Assembly (NCBI GenBank): GCA_025055055.1
Contig: JANWYX010000018.1
Coordinates: forward strand, 1-28,434
Length of the DNA: 28,434 bases
Reading direction: 5' to 3'
DNA from: Caldilinea sp.
Lineage (GTDB): Bacteria; Chloroflexota; Anaerolineae; Caldilineales; Caldilineaceae
Shown here: positions 14,263-24,797 of the stretch, one piece after another
Position numbering within the stretch: the first letter of the stretch is position 1
How the letters are laid out: each line of letters opens with the position of its first letter
Translations under genes and position numbers: made by a program
Notes under the pieces: generated by a model
Seen by the model: the letters and a program-made list of their open reading frames with translations, nothing else
What the model was told of the DNA's origin: nothing
Databases searched by the model: none

Positions 14263-17028
14263 CTACAGACCCGCCGTCACCCCCTTTTTCCCAAATCGAT
14301 GCGCACTTCCACGACGTCGCAGCCATTTTTCGAATTCGATGAGTAGATACCCCGACAGCGCAACGGCGATCACTCTTGCCCAGGCTTCATGGTCGATGGG
14401 GGCGCTGCTGAACACCGCATTCATCCACGGCAGGTAGGTGAACGTCAGCTGCAGCAACACCATGGCGAGCACGCCAACGCCCAACCATGGGTTGCTAAAG
14501 AGACCGATGTGGAACATGGAATGGATGAGGGAGCGGCAGTTGAAAAGATAAAATACTTCAACCATCACCACGACGTTGACGGCGACGGTGCGAGCCTGTG
14601 CAAGGGAGGCGCCGTTGCGCTGCTCCCACCAGAACAAGCCGAACGCGCCCAGCAAGATGAGGAGACCCACGATTCCGATTCGCCACAGCAGCACATCGGT
14701 GAGGAGCGGAGCTTCAGGGTTGCGCGGCGGCCGCTGCATGATGCCGGGCTCCTTGTTTTCGAGCGCCAGCACCAGCCCCAGCACGCCCACCGTCGTCATG
14801 TTGATCCACAGAATTTGCACCGGCAGAATCGGCAACACGACGCCCAGCGCAACGGCGGCAAGGATCACGAATCCCTCCCCCAGATTGGTCGGCAACGTCC
14901 ATGCGATGATTTTCGTCAAATTGTCGAAGACGCCGCGACCTTCTTCAACGGCGGCCTCGATGGTTGCGAAATTGTCGTCGGTGAGCACCATGTCCGCCGC
15001 CTCACGGGCGACATCCGTGCCGGTGAGGCCCATGGCGATGCCGATGTCGGCCTGTTTGAGAGCCGGTGCGTCGTTGACGCCGTCCCCGGTCATGGCAACG
15101 ATATGACGACGGCTCTGAAGCGCTTTCACCAGGCGCAGCTTCTGTTCAGGCGAGACTCGGGCAAAGACGGCGGTACGCTCTGCAATTTCTGCAAGCGCGT
15201 CGTCTGCAGTCGCATCGATGTCGCGTCCTGTGAGGATGGTGGGAGGACCGTCGGAGCCGCTTTTGAGACCGATTTGGGCAGCGATCGTCGCCGCCGTCAA
15301 AGCATGGTCGCCGGTGATCATTTTGACTTGGATACCGGCGCCTTGGCAGACGCGCACGGCTGCTATCGCCTCGGGCCTCGGTGGGTCAATCATTGCCTGT
15401 AAACCCAGAAAGGTTAGCTCCGACGTCACCTCTTCTCTGCGGAGGTGGTTTACATGCGCCGGCAACGTGCGACGCGCAAAAGCGAGAACGCGCAGACCGC
15501 CGGCGGCAAATTCTTCGGCGATGCTGCGTACACGGGGCGCATCAAAGGGGATACACTGTCCTGTAGCGTCGAGCATTGTGGTGCAGCGCTGCAAAATGAC
15601 CTCAGGCGCTCCCTTGAGGTAGACAAGGCGCGGCTGCCCCTCGCCAAGGTCGTGCAGCGTGGCCATATACTGGTGTTCTGATTCGAATGGAATCACATCG
15701 ACACGAGGAAGGAAAAGGCGACCGTCGAGAGGGTTTATCCCCGCCTTGCGAGCCGCGACAATGAGCGCTCCCTCCGTCGGATCCCCTCGAACTTCCCACT
15801 TGCCTTCGTGTTCGATCAACTCGCTGTCATTGCAGAGCAAGCCGGCGCGCAGACATTCCAGCAAAGCAAGGTTCGGGCTTAAATCCTCTGGTTTATCCAA
15901 GCGACGAATTTCACCCACCGGTTCATAGCCTGCGCCGGTGACTTCGTAGCCGACGCCGCCCGCCATGATCCGTTGAACCGTCATTTGATTCTGGGTGAGG
16001 GTGCCGGTCTTGTCCGAACAGATCACCGTGGTGCTTCCCAACGTCTCGACGGCGGGTAACTTCCGAATAATGGCGCGACGGTGAGCCATGCGCGTCACGC
16101 CGATAGCAAGGGTGACCGTCACTGCCGCCGGGAGGCCCTCGGGAATGGCGCTGACCGCCAGCGCAATCGCCGCCATTAACGTGTCCAGCAGCGGTTGACC
16201 GCGGACGAAACCGACCAGGAAGGTCAGCCCTGCCAGAATCAGAATTACATACAGCAAGACGCGACTGAAATCGGCGATCTTGCGCGTCAGCGGGGTCTGC
16301 ATCTCCTCGGCCGTAGCGATCAGGTGAGAGATGCGACCCACTTCTGTGTTGTCTCCGGTGGCGACGACAACGCCGACGCCCTGACCATAGGTCACCAGTG
16401 TGGACGCATACGCCATGTTCACGCGTTCAGACACCGGGGTTGTCGCCGCGATCTCGGCTCGAGCGTCCTTTTGCACCGGCGTGGACTCGCCGGTGAGCGC
16501 AGCCTCGGCGATCTGAAGCTCGCGACTGCGAATGAGGCGCAGATCCGCCGGAACCTTGTCTCCGCTCTGCAGAAGCACGAGATCGCCGGGCACAAGCTCC
16601 GTTGCTGCGATCTGCATGATCTGGCCGTCGCGCACCACGGTTGCTTCGGTGACCATGGTCTGCGCCAACGCTTCGAGCGCCTTTTCGGCCTTGTCTTCCT
16701 GGAGATAGCCGAGGATGGCGTTAATGAGCACGACGCCGAGAATGACGGCGGCGTCGATCGCTTCTTTGAAAAGAAGGGCGATTGCGCTGGCTGCCAGCAA
16801 GATGTAAATTAGAGGATGATGGAACTGAAGCAGGAAACGTAGCCACGGGCTTTTGCCTCGTTTTACCGATAGACGGTTCGGGCCATATTGGGCCAATCGC
16901 CTTCTCGCTTCCGCGGAGCTCAATCCATGCCGCTCATCTGCGCCGAGCTGCGCTACAACGCTTTCCGCCGACAGGGCATGCCAAGCGGTGACTTCAGACA
17001 TCATCCGGTCTATGGTTTGTGATTTCAT
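14263..17028 (-). CDS. Cation-translocating P-type ATPase, SERCA-like (P2) group, second copy
   Basis: A complete 921-residue P2-type pump, the same length as the one at 583-3348 but clearly divergent in sequence. Motifs in order are an N-terminal AWHALSAESVV, M1-M2 (about 70-108), TGES (179-182), M4 PEGLP (296-300), DKTGTLT with Asp339, MITGDH, GDGVNDAP and a C-terminal six-helix bundle. M5 keeps the SERCA-like N-x-x-E pair (NLGEGF), but M6 reads NMTTVG, with Val where SERCA has the essential Asp. Ion specificity therefore cannot be read from the sequence. The start ATG at 17028 has GAGG about ten bases upstream, and internal ATGs at residues 9-10 are also possible. It starts 53 bases after the PPOX gene stop, and with that gene and the CtpE-like ATPase it forms a probable operon. 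Confidence 0.92.
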   Translation of the reverse strand: MKSQTIDRMMSEVTAWHALSAESVVAQLGADERHGLSSAEARRRLAQYGPNRLSVKRGKSPWLRFLLQFHHPLIYILLAASAIALLFKEAIDAAVILGVVLINAILGYLQEDKAEKALEALAQTMVTEATVVRDGQIMQIAATELVPGDLVLLQSGDKVPADLRLIRSRELQIAEAALTGESTPVQKDARAEIAATTPVSERVNMAYASTLVTYGQGVGVVVATGDNTEVGRISHLIATAEEMQTPLTRKIADFSRVLLYVILILAGLTFLVGFVRGQPLLDTLMAAIALAVSAIPEGLPAAVTVTLAIGVTRMAHRRAIIRKLPAVETLGSTTVICSDKTGTLTQNQMTVQRIMAGGVGYEVTGAGYEPVGEIRRLDKPEDLSPNLALLECLRAGLLCNDSELIEHEGKWEVRGDPTEGALIVAARKAGINPLDGRLFLPRVDVIPFESEHQYMATLHDLGEGQPRLVYLKGAPEVILQRCTTMLDATGQCIPFDAPRVRSIAEEFAAGGLRVLAFARRTLPAHVNHLRREEVTSELTFLGLQAMIDPPRPEAIAAVRVCQGAGIQVKMITGDHALTAATIAAQIGLKSGSDGPPTILTGRDIDATADDALAEIAERTAVFARVSPEQKLRLVKALQSRRHIVAMTGDGVNDAPALKQADIGIAMGLTGTDVAREAADMVLTDDNFATIEAAVEEGRGVFDNLTKIIAWTLPTNLGEGFVILAAVALGVVLPILPVQILWINMTTVGVLGLVLALENKEPGIMQRPPRNPEAPLLTDVLLWRIGIVGLLILLGAFGLFWWEQRNGASLAQARTVAVNVVVMVEVFYLFNCRSLIHSMFHIGLFSNPWLGVGVLAMVLLQLTFTYLPWMNAVFSSAPIDHEAWARVIAVALSGYLLIEFEKWLRRRGSAHRFGKKGVTAGL

Positions 17029-17081
17029 CGTCTATGAACCTCGTTTTCCGGCCGGATGCACATGGCGATGATGGCGCTCTG

Positions 17082-17501
17082 CTAAGATGGGAATGCCACA
17101 ATGCGATGCGGGCGAATCTTAAAGATAATACGTCGCTCCTTGTCCTTTCTTTCTGCCGGCGCAACGCCACCATAATATTCTTCCTTGCCTTCATATAGCA
17201 AGGCGTGCGCGTTGATGTTGGCGTAATCGGCATCGTCGACGATCGCCTCGACTTCTCCGCGCACGTCGATCCAGCGGAAAGGGTTCTGCGGGTCGATCAC
17301 CGTCAGCGCCACTTTGGGATTCTTGTGCACGTTGGCGGATTTGCGTCGCCCCTCTGCAGTGTTGACCAACACGTGCTCGCCGTCCCACGAACACCAAACG
17401 ACGGTGTTCTCGGGCTGCCCGTCCGGCGCAATCGTCGTCAGCACGGCGTAATACGGTCCCTCGATGAGATCGAGATGGGTTGCAGGAATGACGGTGTTCA
17501 T
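17082..17501 (-). CDS. PPOX-class (F420-dependent type) oxidoreductase
   Basis: A 139-residue split-barrel flavin/F420-binding protein. It opens with IPATHLDLIEGPYYAVLTTIAPDGQPENTVV-like sequence, in which the AVLTTIxPDGxP segment is the hallmark of the family. It continues with WCSWDGEHVLVNTAEGRRKSAN and a C-terminal FKIRPHRIVAF. Such proteins are small dimers that use F420 or FMN/FAD for reductions of varied organic compounds, and the natural substrate cannot be assigned. The ribosome site AGGAGG lies inside the last codons of the upstream CtpE-like ATPase gene, and only three bases separate that stop from this ATG, so the two are translationally linked. Its place between two ion pumps is unexplained. 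Confidence 0.88.
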   Translation of the reverse strand: MNTVIPATHLDLIEGPYYAVLTTIAPDGQPENTVVWCSWDGEHVLVNTAEGRRKSANVHKNPKVALTVIDPQNPFRWIDVRGEVEAIVDDADYANINAHALLYEGKEEYYGGVAPAERKDKERRIIFKIRPHRIVAFPS

Positions 17502-17504
17502 AGG

Positions 17505-19991
17505 TTAAGCATCCTCCTGAAGGTGTGACCTATTCCTGTTGGAGCTTTCCCAGTCGGCCAGATTGACATCGAGATAGCGGTCAACGATGCGCCATTTCCA
17601 AACCAGCCGCAGGGTGACAATCCACGTGAGTGCAAAGCCGGCGACGATCAGGCCGTCCGTCAGGCTGCGCAGCGGCGAAAGACCGAAGAAGCTGCGCAGT
17701 GGAGGGTTGTACGGGCTGGATAGCAGCACCACAAGGAGCCCGAGCGCCAGCATCGTGGGGCGCCGGTCGCCGGACAATCGGTCCCCTCCGGCCCAGAACT
17801 CTGTCGGCGGCTGCACAAAAATTACCAGCAGCAACCCTTTTACGATCGAAGCGTAGGTGAGGATCAACTGCGCATAGGGCCAATTCTCGGTCGTGAGCAG
17901 AAAGTAGAGGTAGACGGTGAGGGAAAAGAAGCTGGTCACAATCGTGGCCGGCAAGACGAAGTTGACCAACTTGCGCACCAGGCTGCCGCGGGGCACGGCT
18001 CCGGTCGGCGCCCAAAGCGTCAGAAAGAAGGCCGGGATGGTGAGACTGAAGATGGCGATCATCGAATTTTGCGCCGGCGTGTAGGGGAAACCCGCAGACA
18101 ACAGCGCCAACGAATTGATCAGGATCGCCAGCGTAAAAATGCGCGTGAGGTACAGGCGAAGCGTATCCTCCATGCCGTGCATGATGCGTTGGCCTTCCAT
18201 CAGCGCCTGCGGCAGCGCTTCGAACGAATCGTTCAGGAGCACAAGGCCGGCGACGTTGCGCGTGGCCTGAGCGCCGCTTTGCATGGCGATGCCCAGATTG
18301 GCCTGCTTGAGCGCCAGCACGTCGTTGACGCCGTCGCCGGTCATGCCGACGTAATGGCCCTGCGCCCGCAGGGCGCGTACGATGCGCTGCTTTTGCTCCG
18401 GCGTAATGCGACCAAAGATGTCGGTTTCCACAACGGCGACCTTGAAAGCCGCTTCATCCAACAGCTCCAGCTCGGGCCCGCTGATAAGCCTGAGGGGGGC
18501 GCCGTCTTCGCCAAATCCCACCTGTCGCGCCACCGCCGCCACCGTGTGCGGGTTGTCGCCGGAGATAATCTTGATGGCGACGCCTGCCCGGCGAAATCCT
18601 TCCAGCGTCGTGCGCGCTTCCGGGCGCAGCTCATCGACAAAAACAAGCAGCGCAAGCGGCGTCAGACGAGGCGGCAGCCGAGGCTCCCCGGCCTCGCCAA
18701 AGGTCAGAAGGGGTCTTTCCGCGGCGGCGAAGAGCAATATCCGGTGACCTGCAAGCGCCCACAAGTGCGCTTCATTCCGCCAGGCGTCGTCCGATTGATC
18801 GAGCGCCGGCTGCAGTATCTCCGGCGCGCCGAGGACGAAGGTTCCGCGCAGCGAAGGCAAATCGAAAGTTAGCCCGCTCCATTGACGCGCAGACGAAAAG
18901 GGGGCGATCGCGCAAGGCGGGGCCGCCTCGCCCTCGCAAGCCGCAACGATCGCTTCCGTGGTGGCGTTGGCCGCGCCGAGGCTGCGCACATAGGTTCCCA
19001 GCCATCGCCGCACCTCTCCTTCCCGATGCCCGCGCAGCGGCTCTATGCGTTTCAAGTGCATGCGGTTTGTAGTGAGCGTGCCGGTTTTGTCCAGGCAAAG
19101 CACATCGACGTGACAGAGGGACTCCACGGCGTTCGCCTGTTGAACCAGCGCCCCTTTGTCGGCGATGCGCACGGCGCCCAGCGCGTAGGCGACTACGATC
19201 ATCAGGAAGAGACTGGCCGGCGCCAGGCCAAAGACCACGGAGGCCGCCTGCACGCTTTGTAGAAGCGGTGCATCGCGCATGATCAGGAAATTGGCGGCGA
19301 TGGCCACGCCAAAATAGGCGACCAGCACAAGCAAGATGCGCACGAAGAGGTTCACCTCGCGCTGGAGCGGCGTCAGCTCACGGGTGAACTGACGTGCACC
19401 GGCAGCCAGCTTGTTGACAAAACTCTCCAACCCCACCTTCTGCGCCTCATAGAGTGCCTCGCCGCTCAACACAAAACTGCCGGAGTAAACGGGATCACCC
19501 GCCTGTTTGGGGACCGGGTTGGACTCGCCGGTGAGGAGCGACTCATCAAATTCCGCCAAGCCGCCTACGATTACACCGTCGGCGACCACTTGATCGCCCG
19601 GCCCCACCGTCAAAAGGTCGCCGAGCACGACCTCTGCCGGGTCGATTTCGCGGATGATGCCGTTGCGAATCACCTTGGCCGTGGGCCGCGTCAACAATGC
19701 AATGGCGTCGAGCTTGCGCTTGGCGCGGATTTCCTGCACCGTGGCGATGACAGCGTTGAGCAGAGCGATGGCGCCGGTGAAGAGCGCGTCGCGCGGGCTG
19801 TCCAGAATCAATAGGGCCGCCGCCAGCGAGAGAAGCACGATGTTGAAAAAGGTGAAAAGATTCTCACGGACAATCTGAAAAGAGGAGCGGCCGGTTTTGA
19901 CCTGGGCTTCGTTGCCCAGACCCTGTCGGCGTCGGCGCTGCGCTTCTTCTTCGCTCAGGCCTTGAACAACAGAGGCGATGACTTCAGTCAT
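17505..19991 (-). CDS. CtpE-like cation-transporting P-type ATPase (HAD-IC family)
   Basis: An 828-residue P-type pump related to mycobacterial CtpE rather than to the SERCA-like pumps on either side. Evidence includes SLLTGESNPVPKQ (TGES 154-157), SGSFVLSGEA, CLDKTGTLTTNR (Asp301), ISGDNPHT and GDGVNDVLALKQAN, a VLALK form typical of CtpE. CtpE imports Ca2+ in Mycobacterium. Here the M4 motif, normally PEGL, reads PASL (258-261), so the conserved M4 glutamate is absent. I chose the ATG at 19991. The frame stays open for 115 codons further upstream but lacks family similarity there, and no strong ribosome site is visible. It overlaps translationally with the PPOX gene and starts 118 bases after the OsmC gene. 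Confidence 0.88.
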   Translation of the reverse strand: MTEVIASVVQGLSEEEAQRRRRQGLGNEAQVKTGRSSFQIVRENLFTFFNIVLLSLAAALLILDSPRDALFTGAIALLNAVIATVQEIRAKRKLDAIALLTRPTAKVIRNGIIREIDPAEVVLGDLLTVGPGDQVVADGVIVGGLAEFDESLLTGESNPVPKQAGDPVYSGSFVLSGEALYEAQKVGLESFVNKLAAGARQFTRELTPLQREVNLFVRILLVLVAYFGVAIAANFLIMRDAPLLQSVQAASVVFGLAPASLFLMIVVAYALGAVRIADKGALVQQANAVESLCHVDVLCLDKTGTLTTNRMHLKRIEPLRGHREGEVRRWLGTYVRSLGAANATTEAIVAACEGEAAPPCAIAPFSSARQWSGLTFDLPSLRGTFVLGAPEILQPALDQSDDAWRNEAHLWALAGHRILLFAAAERPLLTFGEAGEPRLPPRLTPLALLVFVDELRPEARTTLEGFRRAGVAIKIISGDNPHTVAAVARQVGFGEDGAPLRLISGPELELLDEAAFKVAVVETDIFGRITPEQKQRIVRALRAQGHYVGMTGDGVNDVLALKQANLGIAMQSGAQATRNVAGLVLLNDSFEALPQALMEGQRIMHGMEDTLRLYLTRIFTLAILINSLALLSAGFPYTPAQNSMIAIFSLTIPAFFLTLWAPTGAVPRGSLVRKLVNFVLPATIVTSFFSLTVYLYFLLTTENWPYAQLILTYASIVKGLLLVIFVQPPTEFWAGGDRLSGDRRPTMLALGLLVVLLSSPYNPPLRSFFGLSPLRSLTDGLIVAGFALTWIVTLRLVWKWRIVDRYLDVNLADWESSNRNRSHLQEDA

Positions 19992-20109
19992 GATGACCGG
20001 ACAAAGTGTGATAAGGCGTGCTTCCTCCGGAATTCTGTTGATTTCCGATTTTACATAGGGTGCTTGCCGCCATTTCTCAGAAAGCCGGAAGTTTTCCGAA
20101 AGATGGTTG

Positions 20110-20580
20110 CTAATCCAATGGTTGTTCAGCAGTTGAAGGCGCTGCTGCGGCAAGCACCTCAAAACTATGCGTGATTTTGGCGACTTCGCGAATCGTAGCC
20201 GCCACCGAGCAGTATTTCTCTTCAGACAGCTTGATGGCCCGTTCGACCTTGGCCGGGTCGAGATTGCACCCGAAGACCTTGTAATGTAAATGGATGGCGG
20301 TGAACGCATAGGGCGGCTCCGGCGCCTGATGTGCATCCGCCGTGATGTGCAGATCGGTCAATTTCTGACGCTGCCGACGTAGGATGGTCACCACGTCGTA
20401 GGCCGAGCAAGAACAGAGTGCCATCACCAGCAGGTCCGACGGCTTGACACCCTTCCACTCCACCCACTCTGGATCGCCTTCCTTGGGCCAGGAGCCGGTC
20501 ACCACCATGTGTCCAAAACTGTCGCGCGCAATGAACATTGTGCTGTCATGGCCGACCCAATGCAATGCAATTTTTCCCAT
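20110..20580 (-). CDS. OsmC family protein
   Basis: A 156-residue OsmC/Ohr-fold protein, cytoplasmic. The two redox cysteines are visible in SDLLVMALCSCSAYD (Cys58, with an additional Cys56) and EKYCSVAAT (Cys124), and KPSDLLVMAL is the usual helix before the first cysteine. Members reduce organic or fatty-acid hydroperoxides with a Cys-Cys mechanism. The general OsmC group also includes proteins of unknown substrate, so peroxidase activity is inferred. The extra Cys56 two residues before the catalytic one is unusual. It begins 12 bases after the SDR stop codon and is probably the last gene of the epimerase-SDR operon or read through into the CtpE-like gene. Confidence 0.9.
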   Translation of the reverse strand: MGKIALHWVGHDSTMFIARDSFGHMVVTGSWPKEGDPEWVEWKGVKPSDLLVMALCSCSAYDVVTILRRQRQKLTDLHITADAHQAPEPPYAFTAIHLHYKVFGCNLDPAKVERAIKLSEEKYCSVAATIREVAKITHSFEVLAAAAPSTAEQPLD

Positions 20581-20592
20581 GTGAGCTGCTCT

Positions 20593-21357
20593 CTATAAGC
20601 CTTTAATTGTCATTCCGCCGTCCACCACCAGGTTGACGCCGGTGATATACGACGCTTTGTCCATAGCTAAGAACGCAATGGCTGCGGCTACTTCTTCTGC
20701 GCCGGCGATGCGCGCCAGCGGCGTGCGCTTCAGAATGCGCTCGAGCCGCTCCGGGTCGCGCAGCACAGGCGAGGCCAGCGGCGTCTCGGTGTACCAGGGC
20801 GAGACCGCGTTGACGCGAATGCCGTCCTTCGCCCATTCGCCCGCCAGGTTGCGTGTCATCTGCAGCATCGCCGCTTTGGTCGCTCCGTAGGGCGAGCCGC
20901 TGCCGACGTCGAGCATACCCGCTACCGAGGCGACGTTGACGACTGCTGCGCCCTTGCTGCGGCGGAGCAGCGGATAGAGCGCGCGCGTCAGCTCGTAGGC
21001 GCTCGTGAAGTTGACGGCGAAAAGGTGCGCCACCTCCTCGGCAGTGTACTCTACCGTTGGCCGGCGAATGTTCGTGCCGGCGTTGTTCACCAGCACATCC
21101 AGACCATCCCAGCGCGAGCGCACGGCCTCGATGACGGCCTGTCTGCCTGCTTCGCCGCTCACGTCCGCCTGTACGCCTGCAATCGGGAAGCCGGCGTTGC
21201 GCCGTTCTTCGACCACTCTCTCCAGCTCTTCTCGCCCGCGCGCTGCAATCAACACTTCGGCGCCCAAGGCCAAGAACTCATCGGTCGTCGCCAATCCGAT
21301 ACCCTTGCTGCCACCGGTGATCAGCGCGCGTTTGCCCGCCAACGTCCAGGGTTTCAT
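20593..21357 (-). CDS. SDR family oxidoreductase (tropinone-reductase/gluconate-dehydrogenase-like)
   Basis: A 254-residue classical short-chain dehydrogenase. Motifs are the dinucleotide-binding TGGSKGIG (14-21), NNAG (91-94), the catalytic Ser144 (NVASVAG) and YGATK (Tyr157, Lys161), and a C-terminal ITGVNLVVDGG. The ISAARG/IAARGREEL segment after beta-2 has an Arg, consistent with NADPH use. The substrate is unknown, and the overall look is of tropinone-reductase-like and 3-oxoacyl reductase-like members. The ATG at 21357 overlaps the TGA of the upstream epimerase gene (ATGA), which fixes this start over a longer frame from 21390. The link suggests the two enzymes act in one pathway, perhaps on a sugar or sugar acid. 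Confidence 0.92.
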   Translation of the reverse strand: MKPWTLAGKRALITGGSKGIGLATTDEFLALGAEVLIAARGREELERVVEERRNAGFPIAGVQADVSGEAGRQAVIEAVRSRWDGLDVLVNNAGTNIRRPTVEYTAEEVAHLFAVNFTSAYELTRALYPLLRRSKGAAVVNVASVAGMLDVGSGSPYGATKAAMLQMTRNLAGEWAKDGIRVNAVSPWYTETPLASPVLRDPERLERILKRTPLARIAGAEEVAAAIAFLAMDKASYITGVNLVVDGGMTIKGL

Positions 21358-22310
21358 TGCGTCAACAATCCTTGATAATCGATCAACCATTGCACGGATT
21401 CGTAAACCGCCTGCAGCGAGGAGTAACGCGGTTGATAGCGCAACAGCCGCTGCGCCTTCTCAATGCTACAGTTGGGGCTGTGTGCGATGTGATCCCACGT
21501 GGCTTGCGCCTCTTCCTCGGTGACGGTGGTGCGCCATGCCTCCCATGGCAAAAAGCGCAGCTTCGCCTCTTGTCCGAACCAGCCTGCTACAGCCTCGGCG
21601 TAGCCACGCAGCGTCACCGCCGCCGGTGAAACGACGTGGAAGCTCTCACCGACGGCGACGCTCCAGTGCGCCAGCGCCTGCATGAACGCCTGCGCCACAT
21701 CGTCGGCGTGAACATGGTGCACCGTCTCCAGGCCGAGATTGGGCAGCGCCAGCTCTTCCCCGCACGCCAGGGTGACAAAAACCTGGGGGTTGAAGTGACC
21801 GGCGGGATTTAACGGCGCCCACCCTGGTCCGACGATGTGGCCGGGGTGCAGCACGGTCGCCGGAAAGTCTCCGCGCTGCGCCTCGGCGAGCAAATAGGCT
21901 TCAATGGCTGCTTTTTGGACGCCGTACTCGCCAAAGGGCCGCCGCGGCTGCGTCTCCACCGTCGGCACGACGACGCTGGGGCCGTGCACCCAGATCGTGC
22001 CGCAGTGCAGAAAGTGGCGCACCTTGCCGCGCAGCGCCTCGACGAGCTGTTGCGCGCTGGCGAGCGTGAAACAGATCATGTCGATCACGGCGTCGGGTCC
22101 CAGCGCAGCGATCTGCGCGCCAAACGTCCCTTCTGCTTCAGCCGCGCTGCGGTCGATGACGACCGATTGCACCTGCCGCCATGCGCCGTGGGGCCGATAA
22201 GGCGCTCGCTGCTGGCGGCTGACGTTGATAACTTCATGGCCGGCTTCGACCAGACGCGGAACCAGATAGGTGCCTACGTGGCCGCTGCCGCCGATGATGA
22301 CGACGCGCAT
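21354..22310 (-). CDS. NAD-dependent epimerase/dehydratase family protein (extended SDR)
   Basis: A 318-residue extended SDR. The N-terminus MRVVIIGGSGHVGTYLVPRL is a Rossmann nucleotide-binding segment with GGSGHVG, and EYGVQKAAIE supplies the YxxxK pair. Later LHPGHIVGPGWAPLNPAG and HVHADDVAQAF are typical of the sugar-nucleotide epimerase/reductase group. The substrate is not identifiable. The ATG at 22310 has GAGGAGA seven bases upstream, and an out-of-frame ATG five bases before it is ignored. It follows the glycosyltransferase gene by 25 bases and overlaps the SDR gene by four, so the three are probably one transcript. Confidence 0.9.
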   Translation of the reverse strand: MRVVIIGGSGHVGTYLVPRLVEAGHEVINVSRQQRAPYRPHGAWRQVQSVVIDRSAAEAEGTFGAQIAALGPDAVIDMICFTLASAQQLVEALRGKVRHFLHCGTIWVHGPSVVVPTVETQPRRPFGEYGVQKAAIEAYLLAEAQRGDFPATVLHPGHIVGPGWAPLNPAGHFNPQVFVTLACGEELALPNLGLETVHHVHADDVAQAFMQALAHWSVAVGESFHVVSPAAVTLRGYAEAVAGWFGQEAKLRFLPWEAWRTTVTEEEAQATWDHIAHSPNCSIEKAQRLLRYQPRYSSLQAVYESVQWLIDYQGLLTQ

Positions 22311-22335
22311 TGCATGGTCTCCTCATGAGGTTTGC

Positions 22336-24324
<1,989 letters not shown>

Positions 24325-24343
24325 TCGAAATCCTCACCTCTTT

Positions 24344-24368
24344 AGTGATGCGTATTGAGTGATGCGTA
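24344..24368. repeat. Two 11-base direct repeats upstream of the glycosyltransferase gene
   Basis: AGTGATGCGTA occurs at 24344-24354 and again at 24358-24368 with a 14-base period. The pair sits just upstream of the glycosyltransferase ribosome site and could be a regulator site or a slippage product. Confidence 0.5.
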
Positions 24369-24405
24369 GGCACTGCTGGTAGCTGCGCTTTTTTGATCCC
24401 CAAGT

Positions 24406-24493
24406 CTCGTAGCCTATCGAGAACGTGAGGCTCTCAACCGCGCCTCGCACTGTGAAAGGCGCTCAGGCAAGTGCTAGAACCTGCGGCTACGAG
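24406..24493. repeat. 88-bp element with 9-bp terminal inverted repeats
   Basis: The element begins CTCGTAGCC and ends GGCTACGAG, perfect 9-bp terminal inverted repeats. An inner stem GCGCC/GGCGC (about 24440-24461) lies around a short loop, so a long interrupted hairpin is possible. The terminal sequence resembles the one at 489-520. It lies in the gap between the divergent glycosyltransferase and amidotransferase genes. Apart from this element, the direct repeats and the promoter, I see no gene in 24325-24797. Confidence 0.5.
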
Positions 24494-24722
24494 CCACAGT
24501 TATGAGAATTCCCCGAATTATTGTGTCGAAAAACCGTTTAGCTTTCTAGAAGGTGGACCGGCTGCGCAGCTTTGAAAGCATCGTCCTATGACTTCGCCCC
24601 AAAAGGCCTCATCCTTAATTTTCAAACGAGCCATCAGTTTCATAGTACCGCAAAGACGGAGCGGCGACCAAGGACGGCGCATCTCTGCGCAAATACAACC
24701 CTCGCTTTGGAACGTTTGCAGC

Positions 24723-24751
24723 TTGCCGTGCGTTTCCTTGCTCCATATAAT
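24723..24751 (+). promoter_or_regulatory. Sigma-70-type promoter for the glutamine amidotransferase gene
   Basis: TTGCCG (24723-24728) and TATAAT (24746-24751) are separated by 17 bases. The -10 box is a perfect match and the -35 box matches four of six positions. A transcript start near 24758 gives a leader of about 40 bases before the ATG at 24798, which supports that start and not the longer frame. Confidence 0.65.
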
Positions 24752-24797
24752 GGCGGAATACCCGAAAAGGGTTTTTCTGGAAAGGTGGAATCATTCT

